From Setaria digitata (lineage: Eukaryota; Nematoda; Chromadorea; Rhabditida; Setariidae), in the NCBI GenBank assembly GCA_003640385.1, contig RCAB01000006.1, forward strand, positions 124,001 to 188,000: 64,000 bases of DNA. The letters are read 5' to 3'. Shown here piece by piece: positions 13,101 through 24,902 of this stretch. The first letter of the stretch is position 1. Each line of letters opens with the position of its first letter. The notes under the pieces were generated by a model that had not been told where the DNA came from, did no database searches, and saw only the letters and a program-made list of their open reading frames with translations. The position numbers and the translations under genes are program-made.

Positions 13101-16043
13101 CCAAATTATTTAGTCTTCAATGGTTTATAACTTTGATTTCAGTGATATGGAAGAGTCAATAGACACAGATGTACAAATCATATTAACATCCAAATATGCC
13201 AAGCCCAATAAGAATGTGAAAGCTGGTTTACTCATTTCGAAAGTTCCAGCCAGGTGAGGGGGAGAAAAGCAGTATTATTACTATGCCATATGTATTTTCC
13301 GAACTTATTTTAACAAAATTCACCATGATGCTAGTGTTTCCGGCTTTCTCTCTAGTCTTGTAGCAACGGCAGTAAAGGCATAAACAGCCCTGATTGCAGA
13401 TTCAACAGTTGATGCTTGTTTGAAACTAAGAGCCACCTTCTCAGCATCAACTTTAGAACAGTCATTTTCATCATTTTCATTTGATATAGTACAGTTGCAC
13501 ATCTATAAATAGTAATTCTGGAAAGGATATAAAGATCCACAGAAAATCAGAAAAAACCTATAAATATAGCAACAGAATGCGACATATTATTATGGAAGTA
13601 TTTCCACAAAATCCTTAAGTTTGAGGAGCTACTGCGATTTACAAACTACCAAAATGATGTATGAAACATCACCAAATCAAATTACCTGCTGCATGAGTGA
13701 ACCGAGCAGTGAATAAGACTGGTAATTGTTTTTTAACACTCGCAGAAAGTAATTTTTGAACTGAGGCAAGTTACGCTGTTGTTGACGTAGGTATATTACC
13801 TGCAATGAAGTCGTATTCACATTATATGTGTCGTTCCTAAGTCCTAAAATCACAGAAATTGACGAGAAGTACCTGAACATCGGGATCTACTATAAACTCT
13901 TGTAGTCGTTTTTCATCCCTTTCCAATTCAAGCACAACCCATAACTTACCAGACCCAAAACTTCTTACATGAAGTAATTTTGCAACCTGAAAGTATTTGG
14001 AAATGAAGCACGGAATCCAGGTGAGTAAAAACTTTCGTCCAGTCATAGGAATTTCTGTTCTCTTAAATGTTTTTGAGAGTTATACTTCCTTCTAATATTT
14101 CTTTTTTCTAATTAAGCACGGTTAAAAGATGAATTTCATCCACGTGAAGAAATTCATTTGAAGAGGATTCATTCTTCTAGTTATCATTCTTGTCGCACTC
14201 CAGTTAATTTAGTTTTTAGTTTTCTAGTAATATTCTCGTACTTCGGTACGTAACAGCACATAAATTAAGTAAATATATTACAGTCCACGAACTCGAACTA
14301 GCACTGAAACCAAAATTAGGGCGCCACACAACTGTTTACTCAAGACTTAAAGGAGGGAATTGAGTTAGGAATATTTTAATCGTTCACAGAAAAATTGAAT
14401 TAGAAAACGGGAATAAGAGAGTAAAAACGGGTTGAGGAAGATTGAAAAAGATGTTGAACAAATATGATTATTAATACGATTTCTATAATACACTAGATGC
14501 TTTGGACTTTTTTAATCCACACAAATGCCAAAGAAATGTTTGGTAAAATTACCTCAATTTTAGACAAAACGGTAAACATGATTTGGCTGTCAGAATTTCG
14601 AATAATTTCCTCGAAATTAGGATTTTCTGTACTGATCACTTCAGAAATGAAAATATTTTCCTGTTGGAATTTACGAACAATACGACTTATCAAATTTTTA
14701 TCTTCGGCTTTGCTCACGATTGCTACCAGGTTGCTGTTCAAGTTTTTCAGAAGCCTTATGAATGCCTAAATTAGCGTGGTAAAAAACCGGAAGCTGTGAA
14801 GAAAATTATATCATCAAGTAACATAATGAAGTTTTTCATGAATTTGTAATGTTTCAAAACTTCAAGATTAAGAAGAAAGCAACTTTACGAGCGTCTTTTG
14901 ATGGAACGGTTAAATTTTCTGCTTGAAATTTTGTTCACAAAATAAGTCAAAAGCTAACATCGATAAAAACTGTCAAAGTTGGCGCAGTCGTCACGAAATT
15001 GGGAAGGCTCATTTGCGTCAGTTCATCGGCAACTTCGTAACTGTACGCTAACAGTGGCAAGGGTGTGGTTTGCAGGAGTGCAGCAATTGCTCTGGCCGAG
15101 GGGGCATCTTTTGGTAGGAATAGTCCTTAAGTTAATGCAAATTAATCATTGTCAATTTAAGACACATTTCCACACATTTTACATGTTACGCAAAGATAAA
15201 TATGGGGAAGGCTGAGTTGATTTGAGAAAATCTGTTATACCAAGAAGTTTGAGGAAATTTTTATCCCCTGTGCCGCATTCATCAGGTTCATAGAAACCAA
15301 GTGAATTTAAAAGTTTAAGCGTTTGAGAAATTGCTTCTTTCGGCTTTGAACATGTATCACCAGCATAGAGACCTGAAAACATTCAAAGGATGAATGGAGC
15401 GAAATCTCTAAAAACACAAATTTCTGAAGCTCAAGATACTGTGAAATGGTAGTTTCGAAAATAAAAAATACTGAGCCTCGGCTGAACGTATTTTTTTTAT
15501 AAGGAAAATTTATATTTAATGAAGAAAAGTTCTTCATTGGTATACAGAGCATAAAGGCTCTACGATAAAATAAAGAAAGCGATAAAAATTAACAAACCAG
15601 TTTTCAAGTTATTACTTTTCGTGTTCTGATTCCAGTGAGTTAATGCCCACTGAACTGCAACAATATCCTGGACTGCTTCCACATGTAATTTCACACAATC
15701 TTCATCATGCAGTGGAAATGTTGCTCCAATTTGATACTGTAATTACTGATTATCACTGAAATTGGTGCTTGGTCTGGGTTCAAATCATTTTCAGGAAAAG
15801 TTTATCCCCACCGTTTCAACAGTGTGCTTAGTGGTGGTAAGATCAAGCAGCATTTGTCCAAGCTGATTTTATAAGTCTGTTTCTTAGTATAAAAGTAATT
15901 AAATAAGACAGTACAAAAGACACTTTATTGTTATCAGGTTGTATTCGGAATGGGTCGTAAATGTTGCATAATGGGGTTGATGCCAAGGATTTGTCGAGTA
16001 AGAAAACAATGACAGCTTCGAGCAGTATGCTGGTTTTTTCCAT
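7186..16043 (-). CDS. Class C GPCR, orphan metabotropic-glutamate-receptor-like, with two tandem Venus-flytrap ectodomains
   Basis: This is a plasma-membrane G-protein-coupled receptor, predicted 1362 aa. Exons (5' to 3' on the minus strand): 16043-15924, 15862-15812, 15736-15598, 15372-15190, 15125-14959, 14765-14553, 13986-13873, 13799-13686, 13502-13324, 12960-12750, 12344-12210, 12062-12024, 11973-11652, 11205-10994, 10701-10518, 10151-10042, 9967-9787, 9532-9326, 9236-9189, 9122-9005, 8870-8711, 8512-8282, 8208-8021, 7868-7697, 7589-7497, 7383-7186. All junctions keep phase. Order: signal peptide; first ligand-binding lobe set (IGATFPLHDED, YAGDTCSKPKEA, SAIRAVYAFTAVATRL); Cys-rich linker CAPYRPYCGQC near residue 530; second flytrap (LGAILVDSCSSG, VIGGYASALSGRVAEG, LFAVDAIYKRLCPEQIGVC); Cys-containing linker; seven helices from about residue 1085. 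The TM3 and second-loop cysteines and the TM7 FGPKIYIML motif typical of class C are present. The ligand is unknown. A split into two genes is the main alternative. Several donors are weak. Confidence 0.85.
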
Positions 16044-17582
16044 TTTGCATTCAGGGACAGGGGGTTCGATAACTTTCTGCGTTCATGTTTTAAAAGGAGA
16101 TCTTTGAAAATATTCTGAAAGATAAATTTGCTGAATTATCTGATAAATGACTTTATTCACATCAAAAACAGCTTCACCTATCGCTTAACAACTGAAAAAC
16201 TTTTCAAATAGTTTTTTTTTTTTTTTTGGGAATTTTCTTCTCAAACTGTTTTTCTTCATTCATTATCACTGTTAATTTGAATGCAATTCTCATTGGAGGG
16301 CAATTTATGGATAAAAAATGGTTGGGTCAAATGATTTGTTGCAGGAAGCAACAGTTTTGGAGCGACCTTTCAGAGATTTTCCTGAAAAACGAAACTCTGA
16401 TAATCAGCAGTAATCTCTGTTAAATTATGATGGGGGCGATAGGAAGCATTTCGGGAAAATAATGATCGAAAAAGTGTGATTCCTCGCACACACTATAAAA
16501 CCTTTAGATTTGTAAATTTCCTTGTAGTCTTTTTATATAATAATGATGATAATCATAACAACAAAGTGGTGAAGGAATGGGACGTTAATAAGTCTCAATT
16601 ATAAGTAAACATAGGGAAAGGATAAATGGCAGGAATCTTCCTGAAGAGTAATAGCGTACAAAAATTCTATTACGGTGAAGAATGATCTGTGTTTGTAACC
16701 GTCCGACACAGTGAAGCACCAAAAATTAGGACACCATCAGTAACGAAATGACAATACGTAAAAAAATGACAATATCTTAATAAGATAGATTTTCGAATAA
16801 AGTACTTTTAAAATTATTCAGAGTTTCTCTTTAGCAACATTTCGCGATAAGCGACATCGTGAGATTAGATTTTGACTAAACTCTGGCACTAGTTTTAGAA
16901 CGTTATCATTATTCTCATGACCTGTTTATTTAAGGTTGCAAATTAAATTATTACAGCTAACCTAAGGCATGAGAAGTCTTCCTCTTTTAGTGTATAGGTT
17001 GCTTTTGTTATCCTGACAATTTCTTTAGAAGTCCGTTTTATAGCTCTACCTAAATTTTACATAAGCTCAGTTAGAATTTTTGATTAGGCCGTCACACAAG
17101 GAGTTTCGAGCAAATCAAACTTTTCGTACTATTTGACATCTAGTATTATTGAAATCTAAAAAAAAAAAATCACCTTCAGTCCAAAGTAATGACTGTTCTG
17201 CAATATACTGATGATGTGAAAGAAATCGAAAATATGTACCAATAAATTTCAATTATAATCAAAGTAATTTATTTCTGATGAAAATAAAAAAAAATCAGAC
17301 ATCTTTCTATGATTGATATTTTAAATCAGGAATTTAAAAAAAAAAAAAGTTGAAAAATGGACAAAAAATAATTTCATTCGTGGAAAATTATTCCTATTTT
17401 CGAAGTAGAAAAGGGAGAAAGAGTGGGAGCAATGGGCAAACAAAGAAGGAAGGCGAGGAACTTCTATTTTATTTAAAGCGAAAATCTAATGAAATGAATG
17501 CGCCGTCCATCAGAATTGCATGTTCAGCGACACTATCAAATCAACAAGACCTGCGATCTGGTTTCATTGTCACAGCAGCGCG
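16044..17582. other. Intergenic stretch
   Basis: This AT-rich stretch upstream of the class C receptor start has no supported gene. It presumably contains the receptor promoter. Homopolymer A/T runs occur at about 16211-16226, 17158-17169 and 17336-17348. Confidence 0.5.
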
Positions 17583-18342
17583 ATGAAGTACTCAAAAGGA
17601 GCTCTCATCGGTGAAAGAGAAAGGTTCTGGAATGATGTAAGAAGCTGCGGATTAAAGACATATTATCACCTTATCGCAGGTAAGCATAAAATGTTCCTCT
17701 TTCATATGCTCAAGCCTCAGTCCACTTGACCTATTTTGTTCCAGAAATTTCATAATTGCCTATGACTATTCAAATTGAGTTATTTTTTAACGCAGTTTTA
17801 AACTATAAGGAAATGCAAAAATTTGGACACATAGAGAAATCGCTAGCAGCTTATCAACTTCACTAATTTAAGGGAACTCGATATTTATCAACATATCAGT
17901 CCTATAAAGTCAGAAATTCTTTCGAGAGTTGCCGATGCTTTCAGTCCAGTCTTGAACTTCGATTTAAACACATTTGTTGCAGAAAGATGTCATTTAAGGA
18001 CAAAGAATATTCTTAGAGGAAACCGGAAAGTCAAATATTACGCAAGTGGAATTACTCTAAAAACATCATCTGAAACACTTGTAGAGATAGCAGGACGAAA
18101 AGAATCTTTAAAATCGTATGTAAGTTTTGTCTAGGTAGTGGTAACGTCACCTAGCGCGAAATAAGCTGAAAGGGACCTTCTGGGACGCGATGGAGTAGAA
18201 GATATACAATTTCTCAAAAAAAAAAAAAAAAAATTCTAGCGCAACTTGTCGACACATAGGAACATACTAAAACCGCTGGTATTTCAACAGTAACGGCGAC
18301 AATGAATGCAGCATCGGTGACGGCGAAGGAGGGAGAATTAAG
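17583..18342 (+). CDS. Hypothetical gene, three phase-compatible exons, unknown function (3' end unresolved)
   Basis: Three open blocks can be chained without a frame break: 17583-17636 (ATG start, donor GTAAGA), 17850-18119 (90 codons after an AGCAG acceptor, donor GTAAGT) and 18260-18342 (acceptor CATAG, donor GTAAAC). The middle exon carries NLRELDIYQHISPIKSEILS and later KNILRGNRKVKYYASGITLK. I recognise no domain. The initial NLRELDI segment could be a single leucine-rich-repeat-like fragment, but that is speculation. The middle exon is the strongest part, being long and stop-free with consensus sites at both ends. The first exon and everything after 18342 are uncertain. Confidence 0.35.
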
Positions 18343-21300
18343 GTAAACGCTTCCTTACGTCTATTTCTTACGAGGGTTGGAACACGGACTGTCGCAAATC
18401 TATCTGAAATGACTCTAAAAAAAAAAAAAGAAATTCTAGCTCACGCTATGGATAATGGCCTAGGCCTTCATTTTGCTAGATGTTACTCTCCTTCACAAAC
18501 TAAGGTCTGGTTGAATAATATTAACCGGTAATTACGCTGCAACTATGCCAATTAAAAATCTCAGGTTGCGAAAAACGATAGTAACTTCTTTTATTGGTTC
18601 GAAATTCAACAGTAATATTTATTGAATCTCACATTAATTAGGATCCATGCGTCAGGAACTTGGAATTTGCTGCTTACCTGAGAAATGACGAAAAACTCTC
18701 AAAATCTTTAGACATCGTGGGTTGGCGCTTGCGAAATTTCGTTAACAAAAAATTGTCGTAAATTTTCCAGCTTGATGGATCAAATGAAAAGTAGTCGAAT
18801 TTAAAATTCAATGAATATATAGACCCAACAAAAAACATTTTAGAAAATCTTTGCTTACAGATAAAACGCTCGAGAACAGCTCTGTAAATTTGTCGTTTTG
18901 AAGTATGTTGCATCTGACGAACACTCGAAACATTGAAGTTGCTAATTGTGAACCAATTTACCATAAATCAGTGACCGCATTTTAAACAAACAGAGAAATT
19001 TGAAGTCAGAAGTGCATTCATTCGAAATAACCTAATTGGGAATTTGATACAGCCGTACCAATAGCAAAATTTAGGGAAGTGTGGATCATTATTTAAATTA
19101 AGTTTTATACAATAAATTTCACCAAACCGAAGCGATATTGGTCGTAGTTGTAATAATTATCGGATTTCGAAATTTCTAATCATCAATCTATTATTAAATT
19201 TTAGTTTTCTTTTACTCTGTCAATTAGTCGAATAAATATTGTAGTGAAACAAAATTGTCACCTCAAGTCTGAATTCTCAATATAAAATATCGTAGAGTAA
19301 AATAATTCCGCATTTATGCCATCTAGATAAAAACGAAGAACCGAAAACCAGTATTACTGTTTATTTATTTATTTTTTTTTACTATTTCATTCTCATTAAC
19401 AAGCAATCTTTTGCTAATCGAGCCAGAAACAGGTTTCGAATACTAGGATGAGCTCGAATTATGCATCGTTCGACAGAGGAACTTATAGCATCAGAAATTT
19501 ATTTGCAAACTGCTGACGCGTTCCGAGGCGTATTTCTTCAGATTTTTGAAATCAAATAAACTGCTGAAATTCCAGTTTATTAACAAATTCTTCACATGAT
19601 GTCATTTTGCTTCCGGAAATTGATTGTCTTCTTGCTGTTGTAAAACAAGGGCTGTGGCATGAGCTGAATGTAATGTTATGAAATTATCATTTCAAAATTT
19701 GTAAAGTGATTCGTTAAGCCGATTCTTAATAGAATTAACATGTAAACAGCACTAAAGGGATAAAGAGGACACAAATTTTTTCATACCAAGCTGTGTCAAT
19801 GACTGATAACCTAAATATGAGATAGATATAATGAACTGATCAAAATACTGGTTGTCCGTGCTGTCATTCTAACTGTAGCAAAGATAGCTGCGAAAGACAA
19901 ACACACAGGGAGTACCTGATGATTCATGACTTTTTGTAAAATGAAAAGTTATGAAAAACTCTTAGAGAAATGGAAACAGTAGAAATTTTCAGTGGTTTTT
20001 TTTTTAGCGATTTCTAATTTTTGAGCTAAGAAAAAGTTAATGAAAAGAGACTTCAAATAAAACGCATATTTTTCTGATTTAAATAAAAAATTTACTGTTG
20101 CGTTGTGGCTTTGACTGCAACATTTCACAGTCAACTCCAACAAATGCTAGACAGATCCTCAGCTAAACTGATTAATCCTTCTCTTCAGCTTCAACATTTT
20201 ACAGTCGGTGCTTTTGCTCCAAAACAAAGGTCTTAAATAATTTATATTGTAAAAATCTTGACTTTTAATAAGTTAATTTGATCCTTCTTTCGAGAAAGGA
20301 AAAACTGTCAATAATTTGCAAAAACAATTTTTAACAACAGTGCATAGAGAAAAAGAAACAAAATTAGCATTTTTTTTGCACCTTTAGTATTGATTTTATT
20401 TTTTTAAAGGAGTACTAGTGTTTTTGCCTACTGAAGGAATAAACAATTACAAACTCAAAAAAGCATTAATAATTAAGTACAGAAAATGAAAAATGTTTCA
20501 CCATCCAAGAAGGTGCTTCATAAAATATTTATTATCATTTTTTCAAAATGGATAAAAGGTTCCTCTATTGTTCATAGAAGCTTCTGTGTGTTTAATTATG
20601 ATTAGTGAAAGAAAAATCTATACGATTTTGAACAACCCGGATGATCACAATAAATGAATGCATTAAGGCAACAGAGGTTAAGACTTTAATTACCAGGGGG
20701 AAACCAACCTTTCAAATTCACTTTTCAAAAATGGTTTAGAAATAAGCTTGTTTCGGCAATAACGAAAGCAACCAAAAAAAGGTTGTATTTTATTTAACTT
20801 TACTCTTGTGAGGCAACAACACAAAAAAAAAAATTATTATAGATGAAATCCTCAAATTGAAAGGTTTCAGAAACACTTTAAAATATTGGAAGACGTACAA
20901 TATCTGTGAACTAAGTAAGCAAATTGGCCTAAAAGTGATTTGTTTGGCTTAAGATAGTCAACATAGAAAAAAAGAAAGGTGTGATGAACTAAAATAACAG
21001 GTGAATTTGAGATTGCTGAAATACTAACAATGAAGAGATGATGAAAGTGAATAATGCTAGAAATCTGTGCCAGCATCGTGGTACAGATGTTAACGATAAT
21101 AAAACTGCTTTTTGGTTACCCCCCTCAGATGCGAAATTCACTCTACGTCATCCACCAAACCTGCCTATCTTTTACCTGTTGACTGTTTCCAGTATCACTT
21201 GTATTTCGTTATTGTAATAGTCATTAGTAGTGTTAATATTTCAATTATTTTTTTTTTTTTTATTATTTTTTATATTTCATCTTTGATATATCCTGCTTGA

Positions 21301-24300
21301 TAAATTTGTTATCCAAGTAAATTTCAATATTGCAGATAAACCTGTTTACATAGACTCGAAATGTTCCAATGCTTCTTCTGATATCCCTAATTTCTAAAAT
21401 GTTTGGCTAAACGTCTTGAATAGCCAAATAAATGTACATTTCTTAATTTTATCAATTGTTCACACATATATTCTGTATAAAAAAGAATAACTGTCTTACT
21501 GACGACTGAATTAAAATTCTCAGCTCATCAAAAAAACCTACACGAATTGAATTACGAATTTAAGAAATGTTATGACATTTTTTCTCAGTTTACTAAGATC
21601 TTTCAAAATTATGCTATATGGGATATGCAAAATGCATAATGCATTAATAGTATTGCAAGCTATAAGAAAAAAGTTCCTGCATAAGAACAAACGTTTACGA
21701 TATCCACATCTGTCAATGTTTTATTGAAAGTTCCATTACTTAGATCTAAAAAAAAAAGTTTCTTTATATATATATATAGAAAAAAATTTATATATAAATT
21801 ATAAATTTTATATATATATATAAATTATAAATTTATATATATATAAAATTTTCTATCGGGAACTCTTTTGATAACAAGGATTGTCGAAAGTGAAGAAAAT
21901 CAAAATTTTATAAATGTAAAAAAAGAACCATAAAATATTATTTTATAACCAGATTCGTAATTCGAGATATTTTTTTCTCGCTTTCATATTATAATATTTT
22001 TGAATTCCTGTGATCATAGTGCTTCAGTGTTTCATTTAGTCTAGAGAGGCGGAATATTCTTAAAGTAGGATGAATCAAAATGAGATCATCTGAGAAAACA
22101 GACCGATAGAACAAATATATTGTCTTTCTGTCACAGTGACTTTAATAAAAAAAAAAATTATAATTACTTTATAGTGAAGCAGTTACAAAAGATTTATTCA
22201 TCTTTGTACACTTTTTTTTTTTTTGCACTGTTTGTTCTTTATCAGTTTTCTACTGCAAATTTGATGTTTCTTTTAAATTCTATTGTTGTTTTAAAATTTT
22301 TCTTGTCTTAAATGACCATTTTGTTGAGTGCTAGTTCTACTGATGCTATAGAAATATGGTCAACTTGATTATTCTTGTGATTTAACTATCAAATTTGTCA
22401 ACTTGCACATGAATGACGTAAGACGATTGTTCCGTATGATGGATGTTTTTTCTGTGATGTATTTTATTAAGGTGGTTCTTTCGATTTTTGTGACCGAAAG
22501 TACATGTTGACTACCAATTTGTAAATTTATTCCGAAAAAAAGCCTTAGCAAACAAATTAGTGGAATTGTACAGATTCGTATGGAAAACTTAAGATAATAT
22601 TATTAAGTTGCATATTTCTGCAAAAACTTTTCATATTTTATGGTTTCGGCTTGCAAAAACATCAGCAGGATGCTACTGTGCTGAGTACGAATACAAAATC
22701 TCCAGTTTCGAAAAGTTCGGACAAAATGTAAAGAAAGTCTGGGAATAATTTCCGAAACGACCAATTGCGGAAATAAACATTGAAACTTTACAAAAGGTTC
22801 GAATAACAGATTAAACTTATAGGAATGAAAAATAACTGAGAATAATCAGAAAGGAGTTAGTTGTGCATGTGTGCTAATTGTCATACATCATCCATCTATT
22901 TAGTTTTTTCCGCTATTCTGCTGCAACCGAATACTTCCTTTCCATTTGTACTCCTCTGAAGTATGAATTTCTCCTTGCTGTATGAAAATATCTATTTATT
23001 GCAATTAGCCCTTGTTGATAATAAATTAAGTAACATTTTTTTAAAAAGCTTTTTTTTTTTTTTAGTTTCAAAAATTCGTTCAAAAAGAAAAAATCATTGA
23101 AAATTTGGTTCATCCAGATTATTTCTGAATTCTTTCTGAATTCTCAAATTTAACCGTTTATGTTTGCAAATTTCTTCTTCTCCTCCTCTTATTTCAATAA
23201 GTGATTTCTTTGAAGAAATCCGATATCTTAAGAGTAAAATGAATATAAGAATATATGTCCAGAACAGCCAAAAATCTGACATACTCCAAGTAGATTCGAA
23301 AATTCACTGAAATAATCCTAAAAACATGCTTGTGAAAAACGAGTTTCACATAAAACTTGAAAGAAAAAGGATCGAATGATACTAAAAGTACTCCAAAAAA
23401 AAAACCACTTTGAAAAATTTACCGCTGTATAATGTTTTTGAAATTAGGGCATGTTCTAAATAAATCCAGTATGTTCTGCTACACTGACTTCTCGACTCCA
23501 CAACCGTTTTTACGAATACTAGCAATTATCTTTAGAAGATATAAAAGTGCTAACATTTTGTTGGTTTTTTTCTATTTTTTTAAACAGAACAGCTAATCGA
23601 TTATATCTCTTATAGCAAGCGGTACTTGAAACCTGAAGTCTAAAAGTCGGTTGAAGCCATATTTTAAAATGCTAAGATCTCAATGACTACTTTTTAAGAT
23701 AAAATTTGAAAATTACTTTTTAAGATAAAGAAACAACAGCAGCCTCTCTTATTTACTAAAGGATAATATCAGACTGCAAAAAGAAATTGCTTACAGAAAA
23801 TGAATTTTCAAATTTTTGAAATTTTTTCTTACCAGTATTGACTGTTTGCTTCTTAAACAAAAACGAAAGGATTCCTTTCGAAAAATATTTGGATCAGAAG
23901 CTTCGGCTCTTTTCTTGAAATATCACAATACCAGACGCTTGACATCTTTTAATCCATTTACTGCACCGGATGATGGATGGCTTCAATGATAAGCCATCTT
24001 CATTTATTAACAAATTTTTAATTATAAAATCCTTACAAAACTTTCTTTACGAGAATAAATAGTAACAGCATCAAATATTGTGATGAGTTTTAATAGAAAG
24101 TAATTAAGTAGCACTGAATTTACTGAAATGATGCGGCATCAGAGGAGAAGTAGGGAGGTCGACACAAGAGAACGCATTATTTTTTTGACGCCAAGTCTGC
24201 AGATCTTTTCAATGGTAGTCTATTTATTTCAATTAGACAACGTTAAATTTGTACAAATTGAGCCCTGTATATATCAAATATAAGTTTTTTAACTCTCCAG

Positions 24301-24902
24301 TACTCTTATGGGCCATCTAATCAACGGATATTAGAAATTCTTTTTGAAGAAAATCATCACCTATGTTTTGAAATGAAAATGTTGATTTTATATGCTTAGC
24401 AAATCGAGGGATCAGTATATCTTTATATTGTGAATATAATGCAGGGAAACAAATGTTTTAGCTAACATTATCAGTGACACTCAGGCAGAATTATATGCAA
24501 TGATCCTGAATGTGCAATTTTAATAAAATTGGAAACCAAAAGCTATTGCAAATGTTTTCAAGTTTTATTTTTTACTTAAAATTATTTCATATGAGATGAC
24601 AGTTGACAAAAGCGAACCCTTGATATTATTAAATGGTTCATATTTTAATCACTTTCCAATAAAAAGCATACAGAAATTTTTTTGTCACAGTCAGTGTTTC
24701 GAGGAAAGAAGAAAGATATATACTGAAATCTTCCACAGTACGATTCTTCAATAGGTAAAAATTTTAGAATCTAGAAAAAAATCATTGTTATCAAAGCAGG
24801 AATGAAATGATGACAGAATGATTGGACTATATATATACGTAATTAGAAAAAGCACACTGAAGAAGAATTTGAAAAAGAAACAAAAAGTTTTAAATTCTAT
24901 CA
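18343..24902. other. Long gene-poor stretch
   Basis: About 6.5 kb of AT-rich sequence has no gene I can support. Frames are short and rich in Phe, Lys and Asn. It contains many A/T homopolymers and the AT-hairpin cluster at 21764-21856. The right end abuts the 3' end of the HES-type gene. Confidence 0.5.
21764..21856. repeat. AT-only inverted-repeat cluster
   Basis: Interleaved (TA)n runs alternate with copies of TTATATATAAATTATAAATT-type units in both orientations. The block is bounded by AGAAAAAAATTTATAT on the left and TATATAAAATTTTCT on the right, so it can fold into a long AT hairpin. It is simple-sequence DNA and no coding capacity is implied. Confidence 0.7.
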
